NCBI GenBank assembly: GCA_016926695.1
Contig: JAFGOB010000004.1
Location: forward strand, 1 to 5,984
Source of the DNA: Dehalococcoidales bacterium
Lineage (GTDB): Bacteria > Chloroflexota > Dehalococcoidia > Dehalococcoidales > UBA3254
Reading direction: 5' to 3'
DNA: 5,984 nucleotides
Shown: one piece after another, positions 1 to 5,034 of the stretch
Numbering within the stretch: the stretch's first letter is position 1
Layout of the letters: every line of letters begins with the position of its first letter
The notes under the pieces: model-generated
Told to the model about the DNA's origin: nothing
Database searches by the model: none
Seen by the model: the letters and a program-made list of their open reading frames with translations, nothing else
Position numbers and translations under genes: made by a program

Positions 1-23
1 GACTCAGTTTTCATCCTTTAGGG

Positions 24-41
24 TGACACCGGCAAGTGTCA
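24..41. promoter_or_regulatory. Inverted repeat upstream of livH (possible operator)
   Basis: A perfect 6-bp inverted repeat, TGACAC-N6-GTGTCA, lies about 60 bases upstream of livH. It could be an operator half-site pair for a dimeric regulator or a small RNA hairpin. The two halves sit 12 bp apart centre to centre, slightly more than one helical turn. No regulator gene is visible next to it and I cannot assign a family. Short repeats of this size also arise by chance, so the call is tentative. Confidence 0.25.
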
Positions 42-84
42 TGGGCGATTGCTTAGACAGCCTCTCGGTATAAAAATAATAATA

Positions 85-92
85 GCGGGGGG
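85..92 (+). promoter_or_regulatory. G-rich ribosome-binding site of livH
   Basis: GCGGGGGG stands in the place of a Shine-Dalgarno sequence. It is only 2 nt from the ATG at 95 but 8 nt from the ATG at 101, so it favours the second ATG. It is a poor match to AGGAGG, which suggests modest initiation or a start fed by upstream translation. Confidence 0.4.
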
Positions 93-100
93 CAATGGTT

Positions 101-976
101 ATGCTTCTGACAGTCCTGGATGTCCTTCTGGCAGGATTGCTTTTAGGGGGGATATATGCCCTGATTTCGATGGGTTTAAGCCTGCAATACGGGGTCGCTA
201 GAGTTTTCAATGTGGCACACGGGGAATTCATCATGATAGGTGCCATGATCACCTGGACGCTTTATACCTTTCTTCACTTGAATCCCCTGATATCTGCTGT
301 GATTTGCGGTCCCTGTATTTTCGTGATCGGTTTCTTTCTGCACCGGACGCTGTTCAAAGAACTAAAGAACAAGTCTCCTTCTACCGGCGTTTTTGAGAGT
401 AATTCAATGCTGGCTGCTTTCGGTTTGATGTTCGTTATTCAAAATATCGTCTTGCTGATACCGGGATGGGGCAGCGAAATAAGAGCATATACCTACATGG
501 CTTCCCCGGTTAACATAGCGGGGACAATTTTCGCAGCCAACCGGTTGTTGACATTGTTCGTAGCCGCACTGATAGGTATAGCTTTTTACATTTTCCTGGT
601 ACGGACCCGCTTGGGCAAGGCCATCCGGGCTGCCGCACAGGATGCCGTTACTGCCCGGCTGATGGGAGTTAATATCAACGTTGTGCTGGCTATATGCTTC
701 GGATTCGGAGCTTTGCTGGCCACAGTAGCCGGTGTCCTGATCAGTATGTGCTATCCCGTACATGCCACTATGGGAATGGAATACACTGTGATTGCCATGA
801 TCGTGGTCGTCCTCGGCGGGCTGGGAAGCATTCCGGGCAGCTTCCTGGGCGGTTTTATTCTGGGGCTGGTCGGTAGCATAGTGACTTATTTTCAGCCTGG
901 ACTGGCGCTGGTTGCCTATTACCTGATTTTCATGTTCCTGCTCCTGGTAAGACCTTCAGGAATTTTAGGAAAGTAG
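101..976 (+). CDS. livH: Branched-chain amino acid-type ABC transporter permease LivH
   Basis: Integral membrane subunit of a HAAT/Liv-type ABC importer. It pairs with LivM to form the pore for branched-chain amino acids or another small organic substrate. The protein is 291 residues from the ATG at 101, normal for LivH, and shows about eight hydrophobic segments. Family landmarks are NVAHGEF near residues 37-43 after the first membrane segment, the cytoplasmic coupling (EAA-like) loop R-x-R-x-G-K-A-I-R-A near 168-178 followed by A-R-L-M-G-V-N, the glycine-rich VLGGLGSIPGSFLGG near 237-251, and the C-terminal RPSGILG. An ATG at 95 would add two residues but leaves only 2 nt after the G-rich ribosome site, so 101 is preferred. 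The stop is 4 nt before livM, so the two are one transcript. The substrate cannot be read from the permease. Confidence 0.93.
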   Translation: MLLTVLDVLLAGLLLGGIYALISMGLSLQYGVARVFNVAHGEFIMIGAMITWTLYTFLHLNPLISAVICGPCIFVIGFFLHRTLFKELKNKSPSTGVFESNSMLAAFGLMFVIQNIVLLIPGWGSEIRAYTYMASPVNIAGTIFAANRLLTLFVAALIGIAFYIFLVRTRLGKAIRAAAQDAVTARLMGVNINVVLAICFGFGALLATVAGVLISMCYPVHATMGMEYTVIAMIVVVLGGLGSIPGSFLGGFILGLVGSIVTYFQPGLALVAYYLIFMFLLLVRPSGILGK

Positions 977-980
977 AAAA

Positions 981-1961
981 ATGAATATAAGAAGCATGAT
1001 TTCCATCATATTACGTAACAGGTTATTCGTTCCCGCGTTCCTTTTCGCGCTTTTGATTCTTCTGGCGACAATGCCGTTTTACGCACCGCCTTATACGATA
1101 ATACTCATGATCGCGATTTTTATGTACGTGATTTTAACAGTGAGCTGGGTCATTTTTTCAGGGCCTACCGGATATACGTCGCTGGCGCCCGCAGCTTTTT
1201 TCGGCGTGGGTATATATACCGCGGCAATACTGGGCAAAACCATACCTCTGCCATTGATGATATTTGCCGGCGCCGCCTTCAGTTTTATTCTGGCCTTGAT
1301 TACCGGTGCATTGACCTTGAGACTGAAAGGGATTTATTTCGCTATTTTTACATTCGGCCTGGTAATATTGATCCAGCAGTTCCTGCTCTGGTGGGAAATC
1401 ACATTCACCCACACACGCGGCAGATTCGTGGTGCTTGTTGACAACAATATTATTTTTTATGTACTGCTGACCATATTCGTGGTCTTAACTATCACCCATT
1501 TGCTGCTACGCCGCTCTAAATTCGGCCTGGCACTGAAAAGCATCGGACAGGACGAAGAGGCCGCCGCCCAGACAGGCGTAAATGTCACTTTACTTAAGAT
1601 CATGGTCTTTGCTGTCAGCGCGCTTTTCATGGGAGCTACAGGCGCGATAATGGCAACCCGCTGGACCTACGTCGATCCCTATATTGCTTTTAACATGAAC
1701 TATTCCTTTTTCCCTGTCCTGATGGCCATTTTCGGTGGAACGGGGCAAATTTACGGGCCTTTTATCGGCGGAGTGATCCTGGCTTATCTTGAGGAGCTAT
1801 TACTCACCAGATTTCAGTACTTTTATATGCTGGTATTCGGGATTATCCTCATAACATTTATTGTATTTCTGCCTGATGGACTGGTTGGTTTGATTCAGAG
1901 ATGGAGAAAAGGAGGCTGCGCACAATCAGATGCACATACTTCAAGGTACAAAAGTCAGTAA
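981..1961 (+). CDS. livM: Branched-chain amino acid-type ABC transporter permease LivM
   Basis: Second membrane subunit of the Liv-type importer, partner of LivH. It has 326 residues, a usual LivM length, and about eight to nine hydrophobic stretches. Recognisable family blocks are SGPTGYTSLAPAAFFGVG (residues 60-77, equivalent to the usual GYxGQxSLGHAAFFGxG), the cytoplasmic coupling loop R-R-S-K-F-G-L-A-L-K-S-I-G-Q-D-E-E-A-A (177-195) leading into QTGVNV, and IFGGTGQIYGPFIGGVIL (250-267). FLPDGLVGL near the C terminus is also typical. In the first block the usual Gln-x-Ser-Leu-Gly-His is Tyr-Thr-Ser-Leu-Ala-Pro. The start ATG lies 4 nt after livH, with an AGGA element inside the end of livH. 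The last 10 codons overlap livG in another frame, which gives a hydrophilic tail after RWRKGG. Confidence 0.93.
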   Translation: MNIRSMISIILRNRLFVPAFLFALLILLATMPFYAPPYTIILMIAIFMYVILTVSWVIFSGPTGYTSLAPAAFFGVGIYTAAILGKTIPLPLMIFAGAAFSFILALITGALTLRLKGIYFAIFTFGLVILIQQFLLWWEITFTHTRGRFVVLVDNNIIFYVLLTIFVVLTITHLLLRRSKFGLALKSIGQDEEAAAQTGVNVTLLKIMVFAVSALFMGATGAIMATRWTYVDPYIAFNMNYSFFPVLMAIFGGTGQIYGPFIGGVILAYLEELLLTRFQYFYMLVFGIILITFIVFLPDGLVGLIQRWRKGGCAQSDAHTSRYKSQ

Positions 1962-2652
1962 AAATTTCGGCGGTCTGGCGGCAGTATCAAATTTTGATTT
2001 CCATGTTGATCACGGAGAGATACTGGGGCTTATCGGCCCCAACGGGGCAGGTAAAACCACTGTTTTTAATCTTATCTCAGGGGCCCTGGGCCTCAAATCG
2101 GGGGATATTAAATTTAAAGAAAGGCGCATTTCCGGCCTGAAACCTTACCAAATATGCCGCGCAGGTCTGGCCAGGACATTCCAATCCGTAAAAGTATTCG
2201 GTAATATGACTGTATTGGACCATATCAAGCTGGGGGCGGTTTTTGGAAGCGCGGGAAGAGTCCCCGCAGCCAGTATTTCAAGGGAAGCGGAAAAAATCCT
2301 TGATTTTGTCGGCCTGGAGGGCATGGGAAATACGCTGGCACAGGATCTTAGATTGGCCAGGCAGAAGCGGCTGGAGGTAGCCAGGGCTCTGGCCACCAGG
2401 CCGGAAATACTGATGCTGGACGAACTCATGGCCGGACTTAATCCTACAGAGGTTGCGGAAACAATGGAACTGGTTACCATGATCAGAGATAAAGGCATCA
2501 CCATCATTATGATCGAACATGTAATGAAAGCTATTATGGGCATCTGTAACCGGATTATCGTACTTAACCACGGGGAAAAAATCGCCGAAGGCACTCCCCG
2601 GGAAATCGCCACCAGTAAAACCGTAATTGAGGTATATTTAGGAGATCAATAG
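1930..2652 (+). CDS. livG: Liv-type ABC transporter ATP-binding protein LivG (variant signature)
   Basis: Cytoplasmic ATPase of the importer, pairing with LivF under LivH/LivM. It has 240 residues, slightly short for LivG. Seen directly: Walker A GPNGAGKT (36-43), Q-loop F-Q85, Walker B ILMLD164 with catalytic E165, and switch H197 in MIEHVM. The ABC signature is abnormal: residues 140-144 read LRLAR where LSxGQ is expected, although the following K-R-L-E-V-A-R-A-L is standard. The D-loop side reads DELMAGLNPTE instead of DEPxxGLNPxE. I recall LivG paralogues with similar A-R/D-R-K-R-L-E and DEVMAGL variants, so this is probably a subfamily trait and not decay. The ATG at 1930 lies inside the end of livM (32-nt overlap). 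A strong AAAAGGAGG (1907-1915) sits 14 nt upstream, longer than ideal, but no nearer in-frame start exists and the N terminus aligns with the family. Confidence 0.92.
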   Translation: MHILQGTKVSKNFGGLAAVSNFDFHVDHGEILGLIGPNGAGKTTVFNLISGALGLKSGDIKFKERRISGLKPYQICRAGLARTFQSVKVFGNMTVLDHIKLGAVFGSAGRVPAASISREAEKILDFVGLEGMGNTLAQDLRLARQKRLEVARALATRPEILMLDELMAGLNPTEVAETMELVTMIRDKGITIIMIEHVMKAIMGICNRIIVLNHGEKIAEGTPREIATSKTVIEVYLGDQ

Positions 2653-3357
2653 ATGCTGGAAATAGATAGAATAGTCACCTTCTACGGCAGGATCCAGGTG
2701 CTGTGGGAAGTCAGCCTTTCAATAAAAAAAGCTGAAATAGTCGCCCTGATCGGAGGAAACGGTGCCGGCAAGTCTACCCTGTTGAACACAATATCGGGTA
2801 TCATCAGTCCAGCTTCGGGAAATATAACCTACCAGGGGAAAAGGATCAACGGAATTCCTCCTTATCAGATTGTGGAACTCGGTATTTCACATGTTCCTGA
2901 GGAAGGCAAGCCTTTCCTTGATATGTCCGTACGAGAAAATCTCGAAATGGGAGCTTACTCGAAACGTGCCTGGACAGAGAAATCAGCCACCCTCCGCGAG
3001 GTCTTCCAGACCTTTCCACGACTGAAGGAGAGAGAGCATCAGACAGCCCGAACATTAAGCGGAGGAGAAAAACAGATGCTGGCAATGGGAAGAGGGCTGA
3101 TGTCACGCCCGGACCTCTGCTTGCTTGATGAGCCTTCCTACGGTCTGGCGCCTATTATTGTCATGGAGGTCTTCAGGATTATCAAGACCTTGCAGGAAAA
3201 AGGTATTACTGTTTTGCTGGTGGAGCAAAACGTAAACCGCACACTGGAAATAGCCGACAGGGCATATATAATGGAAAATGGGCGGATCACCATGGACGGC
3301 ACCGGACGGGAACTTATGCAAAGCAATGTTGTCAAACAGGCCTATCTGGGTATGTAA
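2653..3357 (+). CDS. livF: Liv-type ABC transporter ATP-binding protein LivF
   Basis: Second cytoplasmic ATPase of the importer. It has 234 residues, the normal LivF length. Walker A GGNGAGKS is at 34-41, a canonical signature LSGGE at 135-139 is followed by KQMLAMGRGL, Walker B is LCLLD159 with catalytic E160 and then PSYGL, and VPEEGKPF stands at the Q-loop region (79-88). The switch histidine is Gln192 (LLVEQN), as is usual for LivF proteins. The ATG directly follows the livG TAG with no gap. Its ribosome site AGGAG (2640-2644, 8 nt spacing) is embedded in the last livG codons, which points to translational coupling. Its complete signature would complement the LivG Walker A site, while its own Walker A faces the degenerate LivG signature. 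Confidence 0.94.
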   Translation: MLEIDRIVTFYGRIQVLWEVSLSIKKAEIVALIGGNGAGKSTLLNTISGIISPASGNITYQGKRINGIPPYQIVELGISHVPEEGKPFLDMSVRENLEMGAYSKRAWTEKSATLREVFQTFPRLKEREHQTARTLSGGEKQMLAMGRGLMSRPDLCLLDEPSYGLAPIIVMEVFRIIKTLQEKGITVLLVEQNVNRTLEIADRAYIMENGRITMDGTGRELMQSNVVKQAYLGM

Positions 3358-3358
3358 T
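3329..3358 (+). promoter_or_regulatory. Candidate internal promoter before the URO-D-like gene
   Basis: TTGTCA (3329-3334) and TGTAAT (3353-3358) each match five of six bases of the sigma-70 consensus and are separated by 18 nt. The predicted start near 3365 would leave a short leader containing the full ribosome site of the next gene. The elements overlap the end of livF. Such matches also occur by chance, and the 31-nt gap equally fits simple read-through from the liv operon. Confidence 0.2.
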
Positions 3359-3374
3359 CGGTATTTATTATAGC

Positions 3375-3380
3375 AGGAGG
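3375..3380 (+). promoter_or_regulatory. Strong ribosome-binding site deciding the URO-D-like start
   Basis: AGGAGG sits 8 nt before the ATG at 3389. A GTG at 3380 is in the same frame, but its first base is the last base of this Shine-Dalgarno site, so it cannot be the start. This fixes the start at 3389 and gives 445 residues. Confidence 0.8.
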
Positions 3381-3388
3381 TGTTTTCA

Positions 3389-4726
3389 ATGCATGACAAC
3401 TGGAGTGATCTTACAGCAGACCAAAAACAGGAGTCTCTATTCCAGTCCTGGTTGAATCCAAGCGGGATTTCTTTCGCCAGTCCTGAAGCTGAAAAACAAT
3501 ACAGGGCCAGGGTCCAGCGTATAAAAGATGCCGTCCAGCTTAAGACTGAGCCTGACAGGGTCCCGGTTTTTCCGATTATAGGCTTTTTCCCGGCGTTTTA
3601 TTCAGGAATGACTCCAAGGGATGCCATGTATGATTATGAAAAATTATCAGCAGCCTGGAAGAAATACGTTCTTGATTTCGAACCTGATGCCCACCTGGGA
3701 ATAGCCATACCCACCTCCGGAAAAATGTTCGATATCCTTGACTATAGACTCTATAGCTGGCCGGGACACGGCGTTGGCATAAATTGCTCCTACCAGTACA
3801 ATGAAGGCGAATACATGCTGGCTGAAGAATACGATACCTTTATCCAGGACCCGTACTACTTTTTCAACGCTGTCTATTTTCCGCGTATTTTCGATTCGTT
3901 AAAGGCATTCCAGCATCTGCCCAACCTGGCGAATGTCCAGGAAATGCTTTTCGTGGGGCCGAATATCCTTCCTTATGGTATGCCTGAAGTCCAGGCCGCT
4001 TATAAGTCCCTCTTTGAAGCTGGAACTGAAGCTCTAAAATGGATAGGATATGTGGGAGCTTTCGACCAGGAGATGAGTTCCCTCGGGTTTCCTGACTTCT
4101 TCGGAGGGTTTTCCAAGGCCCCTTTCGACACACTGGGAGATACACTCAGAGGGACCCGGGGTATTATGACGGACATGTACCGCAGACCTCAGAAGCTGCT
4201 TGCCGCCATGGAGGCCATCGTGCCCCTGATGATAAAAATGGGTGCTTCGGGTGCTAAAGCCGCTGGCAACCCTATAGTCTTTATGCCGCTGCATAAAGGC
4301 GCCGACGGTTTCATGTCCGAAGAGCAGTTCCGGACCTTCTACTGGCACAGCCTTAAAAAAGTCTTCCTCGGACTGATTGAAGAAGGCTGCGTGCCCTTCC
4401 CCTGGGCTGAAGGCGGCTACAACTCACGCCTGGGAATAATCAAGGATGTTCCGCGAGGTAAAATGATCTGGGGATTCGATCTAACAGATATGTCTAAGGC
4501 CAAAGATATCCTGGGGGAGGTATCATGCATAGGCGGCAATCTGCCGCTCTCCATCCTTCAACTGGGTACCGTCCAGGAAGTCAAAGACTACGTTATAAGG
4601 CTGATTCATGCGGCGGGAAACAAGGGCGGTTTTATTCTGATGAATGGTGCGGCTATTGATGATATTAAAAGTGAAAACCTCAAGGCTATGATAGAGGCCG
4701 CCAAAAAATTCGGCGTATATAAATAA
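3389..4726 (+). CDS. URO-D superfamily protein, putative methyltransferase-like (uncharacterised)
   Basis: A 445-residue, probably cytoplasmic protein with no signal peptide or membrane segment. The C-terminal half carries the URO-D/methyltransferase fold pattern: MPLHKGADGFMSEEQF (299-314), FPWAEGG (337-343), then CIGGNLPLSIL-x-LGTVQEVKDYV (380-402), which matches the usual GNxxP...L..GTPEEV block, and finally GGFILMNGA (413-421). True HemE has an N-terminal RQAGR block. It is absent here, and this protein is much longer than HemE's roughly 350 residues, so a haem role is unlikely. The superfamily also contains the corrinoid:coenzyme M methyltransferases MtaA and CmuA, which bind zinc through His-x-Cys plus a later Cys. 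Here the first motif is His302-Lys-Gly, so the cysteine is lost. Cys334 and Cys380 remain as possible ligands. I recall large families of such proteins in anaerobes without a proven reaction. Its position 31 nt after livF suggests action on the imported compound (inference). Family membership is firm and the reaction is unknown. Confidence 0.85.
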   Translation: MHDNWSDLTADQKQESLFQSWLNPSGISFASPEAEKQYRARVQRIKDAVQLKTEPDRVPVFPIIGFFPAFYSGMTPRDAMYDYEKLSAAWKKYVLDFEPDAHLGIAIPTSGKMFDILDYRLYSWPGHGVGINCSYQYNEGEYMLAEEYDTFIQDPYYFFNAVYFPRIFDSLKAFQHLPNLANVQEMLFVGPNILPYGMPEVQAAYKSLFEAGTEALKWIGYVGAFDQEMSSLGFPDFFGGFSKAPFDTLGDTLRGTRGIMTDMYRRPQKLLAAMEAIVPLMIKMGASGAKAAGNPIVFMPLHKGADGFMSEEQFRTFYWHSLKKVFLGLIEEGCVPFPWAEGGYNSRLGIIKDVPRGKMIWGFDLTDMSKAKDILGEVSCIGGNLPLSILQLGTVQEVKDYVIRLIHAAGNKGGFILMNGAAIDDIKSENLKAMIEAAKKFGVYK

Positions 4727-4808
4727 ATATACTGTTATTGCACCTTTGAGCGGGCTACATAACCCTCCATACATTACAGCCCTCTTGATATCAGCGCACA
4801 GATGCCTA

Positions 4809-4840
4809 AAAAATACGCCATCTACAGATGGCGTATTTTT
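4809..4840 (+). terminator. Intrinsic terminator after the URO-D-like gene
   Basis: A 14-bp perfect stem (4809-4822 with 4827-4840) closes a TACA tetraloop. The core TACGCCATC/GATGGCGTA is flanked by an A-tract on the left and a five-T tract on the right. This is the classical rho-independent layout and could work on both strands because of the A-tract. It lies 82 nt after the URO-D-like stop, so it probably ends the livHMGF/URO-D transcript. Confidence 0.85.
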
Positions 4841-4861
4841 CCGCTGTTTTCTTTCTGATTA

Positions 4862-4892
4862 ACAAAACGGCATTGCGAAGCCGTGCTTTTGT
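4862..4892 (+). other. Second bulged hairpin in the intergenic region
   Basis: ACAAAA-CGGC (4862-4871) can pair with GCCG (4880-4883) and TTTTGT (4887-4892), leaving a 3-nt bulge TGC and an 8-nt loop. It may be a back-up terminator, because the T-rich side lies at its 3' end, or a structured element of the sensor gene leader. The T-tract is only four bases long and is part of the stem, so it is weaker than the first terminator. Confidence 0.35.
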
Positions 4893-4949
4893 ATACCATT
4901 AGTCGTTTTTTGCTGGTTGAAGATTCCGTTTGTTTTTAATGCACCGGAA

Positions 4950-4971
4950 ATATGCTAATAGCATATATAAT
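4950..4971 (+). promoter_or_regulatory. Palindrome overlapping a TATAAT -10-like element
   Basis: ATATGCT-AAT-AGCATAT (4950-4966) is a perfect 7-bp inverted repeat with a 3-nt centre. Its last T is the first base of a perfect TATAAT (4966-4971). A repressor bound to the palindrome would cover the -10 element of a promoter for the PAS gene. No good -35 box is found 15-19 nt upstream (the region reads CACCGGAAA), so an activator or another sigma factor would be needed. A start 6-8 nt after TATAAT would fall inside the TAAGGAGG that follows, which is hard to reconcile with use of that ribosome site. Confidence 0.35.
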
Positions 4972-4975
4972 GAGA

Positions 4976-4983
4976 TAAGGAGG
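4976..4983 (+). promoter_or_regulatory. Near-perfect Shine-Dalgarno site of a leader mini-ORF
   Basis: TAAGGAGG is the best ribosome site in the window, yet the long PAS reading frame is closed downstream of it by a TGA at 5025-5027. With 6 nt spacing it points to the TTG at 4990, which opens a 14-codon frame. It is therefore either a leader-peptide ribosome site or a chance purine run. Confidence 0.5.
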
Positions 4984-4989
4984 CATTCA

Positions 4990-5034
4990 TTGCCATCAAT
5001 TGTCTCCCTGTACAGAAAGGTTGGTGATTGTTGA
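4990..5034 (+). CDS. Possible 14-codon leader peptide upstream of the PAS gene
   Basis: The frame starts at TTG 4990, 6 nt after TAAGGAGG, and encodes MPSIVSLYRKVGDC before TGA at 5032-5034. The stop overlaps the TTG start of the PAS gene in the sequence TTGA, a classic arrangement for translational coupling. The peptide has no run of one amino acid as in attenuators and matches nothing I recognise. An alternative start ATT at 4989 leads to a 12-codon frame ending at TGA 5025. The support is only the ribosome site and the overlap geometry. Confidence 0.3.
   Translation: MPSIVSLYRKVGDC

Larger units (their letters stand above)
4727..5027. other. Intergenic region with terminator, hairpin, palindrome and leader
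   Basis: About 300 bases lie between the URO-D-like gene and the PAS sensor gene. In order they hold a stretch with nothing convincing (4727-4808), an intrinsic terminator, a second bulged hairpin, a T-rich stretch (4906-4940), a 17-bp palindrome abutting TATAAT, and a strong Shine-Dalgarno site with a mini-ORF. No tRNA-like fold, direct-repeat array or transposon end was seen. It forms the boundary between the liv transcription unit and the sensor gene. Confidence 0.6.

Noticed and set aside
1..73. Possible C-terminal end of an upstream plus-strand gene
   Set aside because: Two plus frames end early (TAG at 19-21, TGA at 24-26), and the third stays open to TAA at 71-73. None of the short translations shows a recognisable ending such as that of a Liv substrate-binding protein.
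54..83. TAGACA-N18-AATAAT as a livH promoter
   Set aside because: Both boxes are near consensus, but the transcript would begin around 90, inside or after the only ribosome-site candidate. The A/T-rich run makes a chance match likely.
4..252. Minus-strand open frame at the left edge
   Set aside because: It lies antisense to the start of livH, has no recognisable domain and is explained as a shadow of the permease coding sequence.
1901..2140. Second plus-strand frame over the livM/livG junction
   Set aside because: It overlaps the clear Walker A region of livG in another frame and its translation has no family features.
3389..4726. Annotation as uroporphyrinogen decarboxylase HemE
   Set aside because: The protein is too long, lacks the HemE N-terminal RQAGR block, and sits with a transporter, not with haem genes. 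Only the superfamily assignment is supported.
4523..4774. Minus-strand frame crossing the end of the URO-D-like gene
   Set aside because: Most of it is antisense to conserved coding sequence, and it has neither a ribosome site nor a recognisable product.
4727..5027. Small RNA gene, riboswitch, CRISPR or insertion element in the intergenic region
   Set aside because: There are no repeated spacers, transposase remnants, terminal repeats with target duplication, or recognisable riboswitch core. Only simple hairpins and a palindrome are visible.
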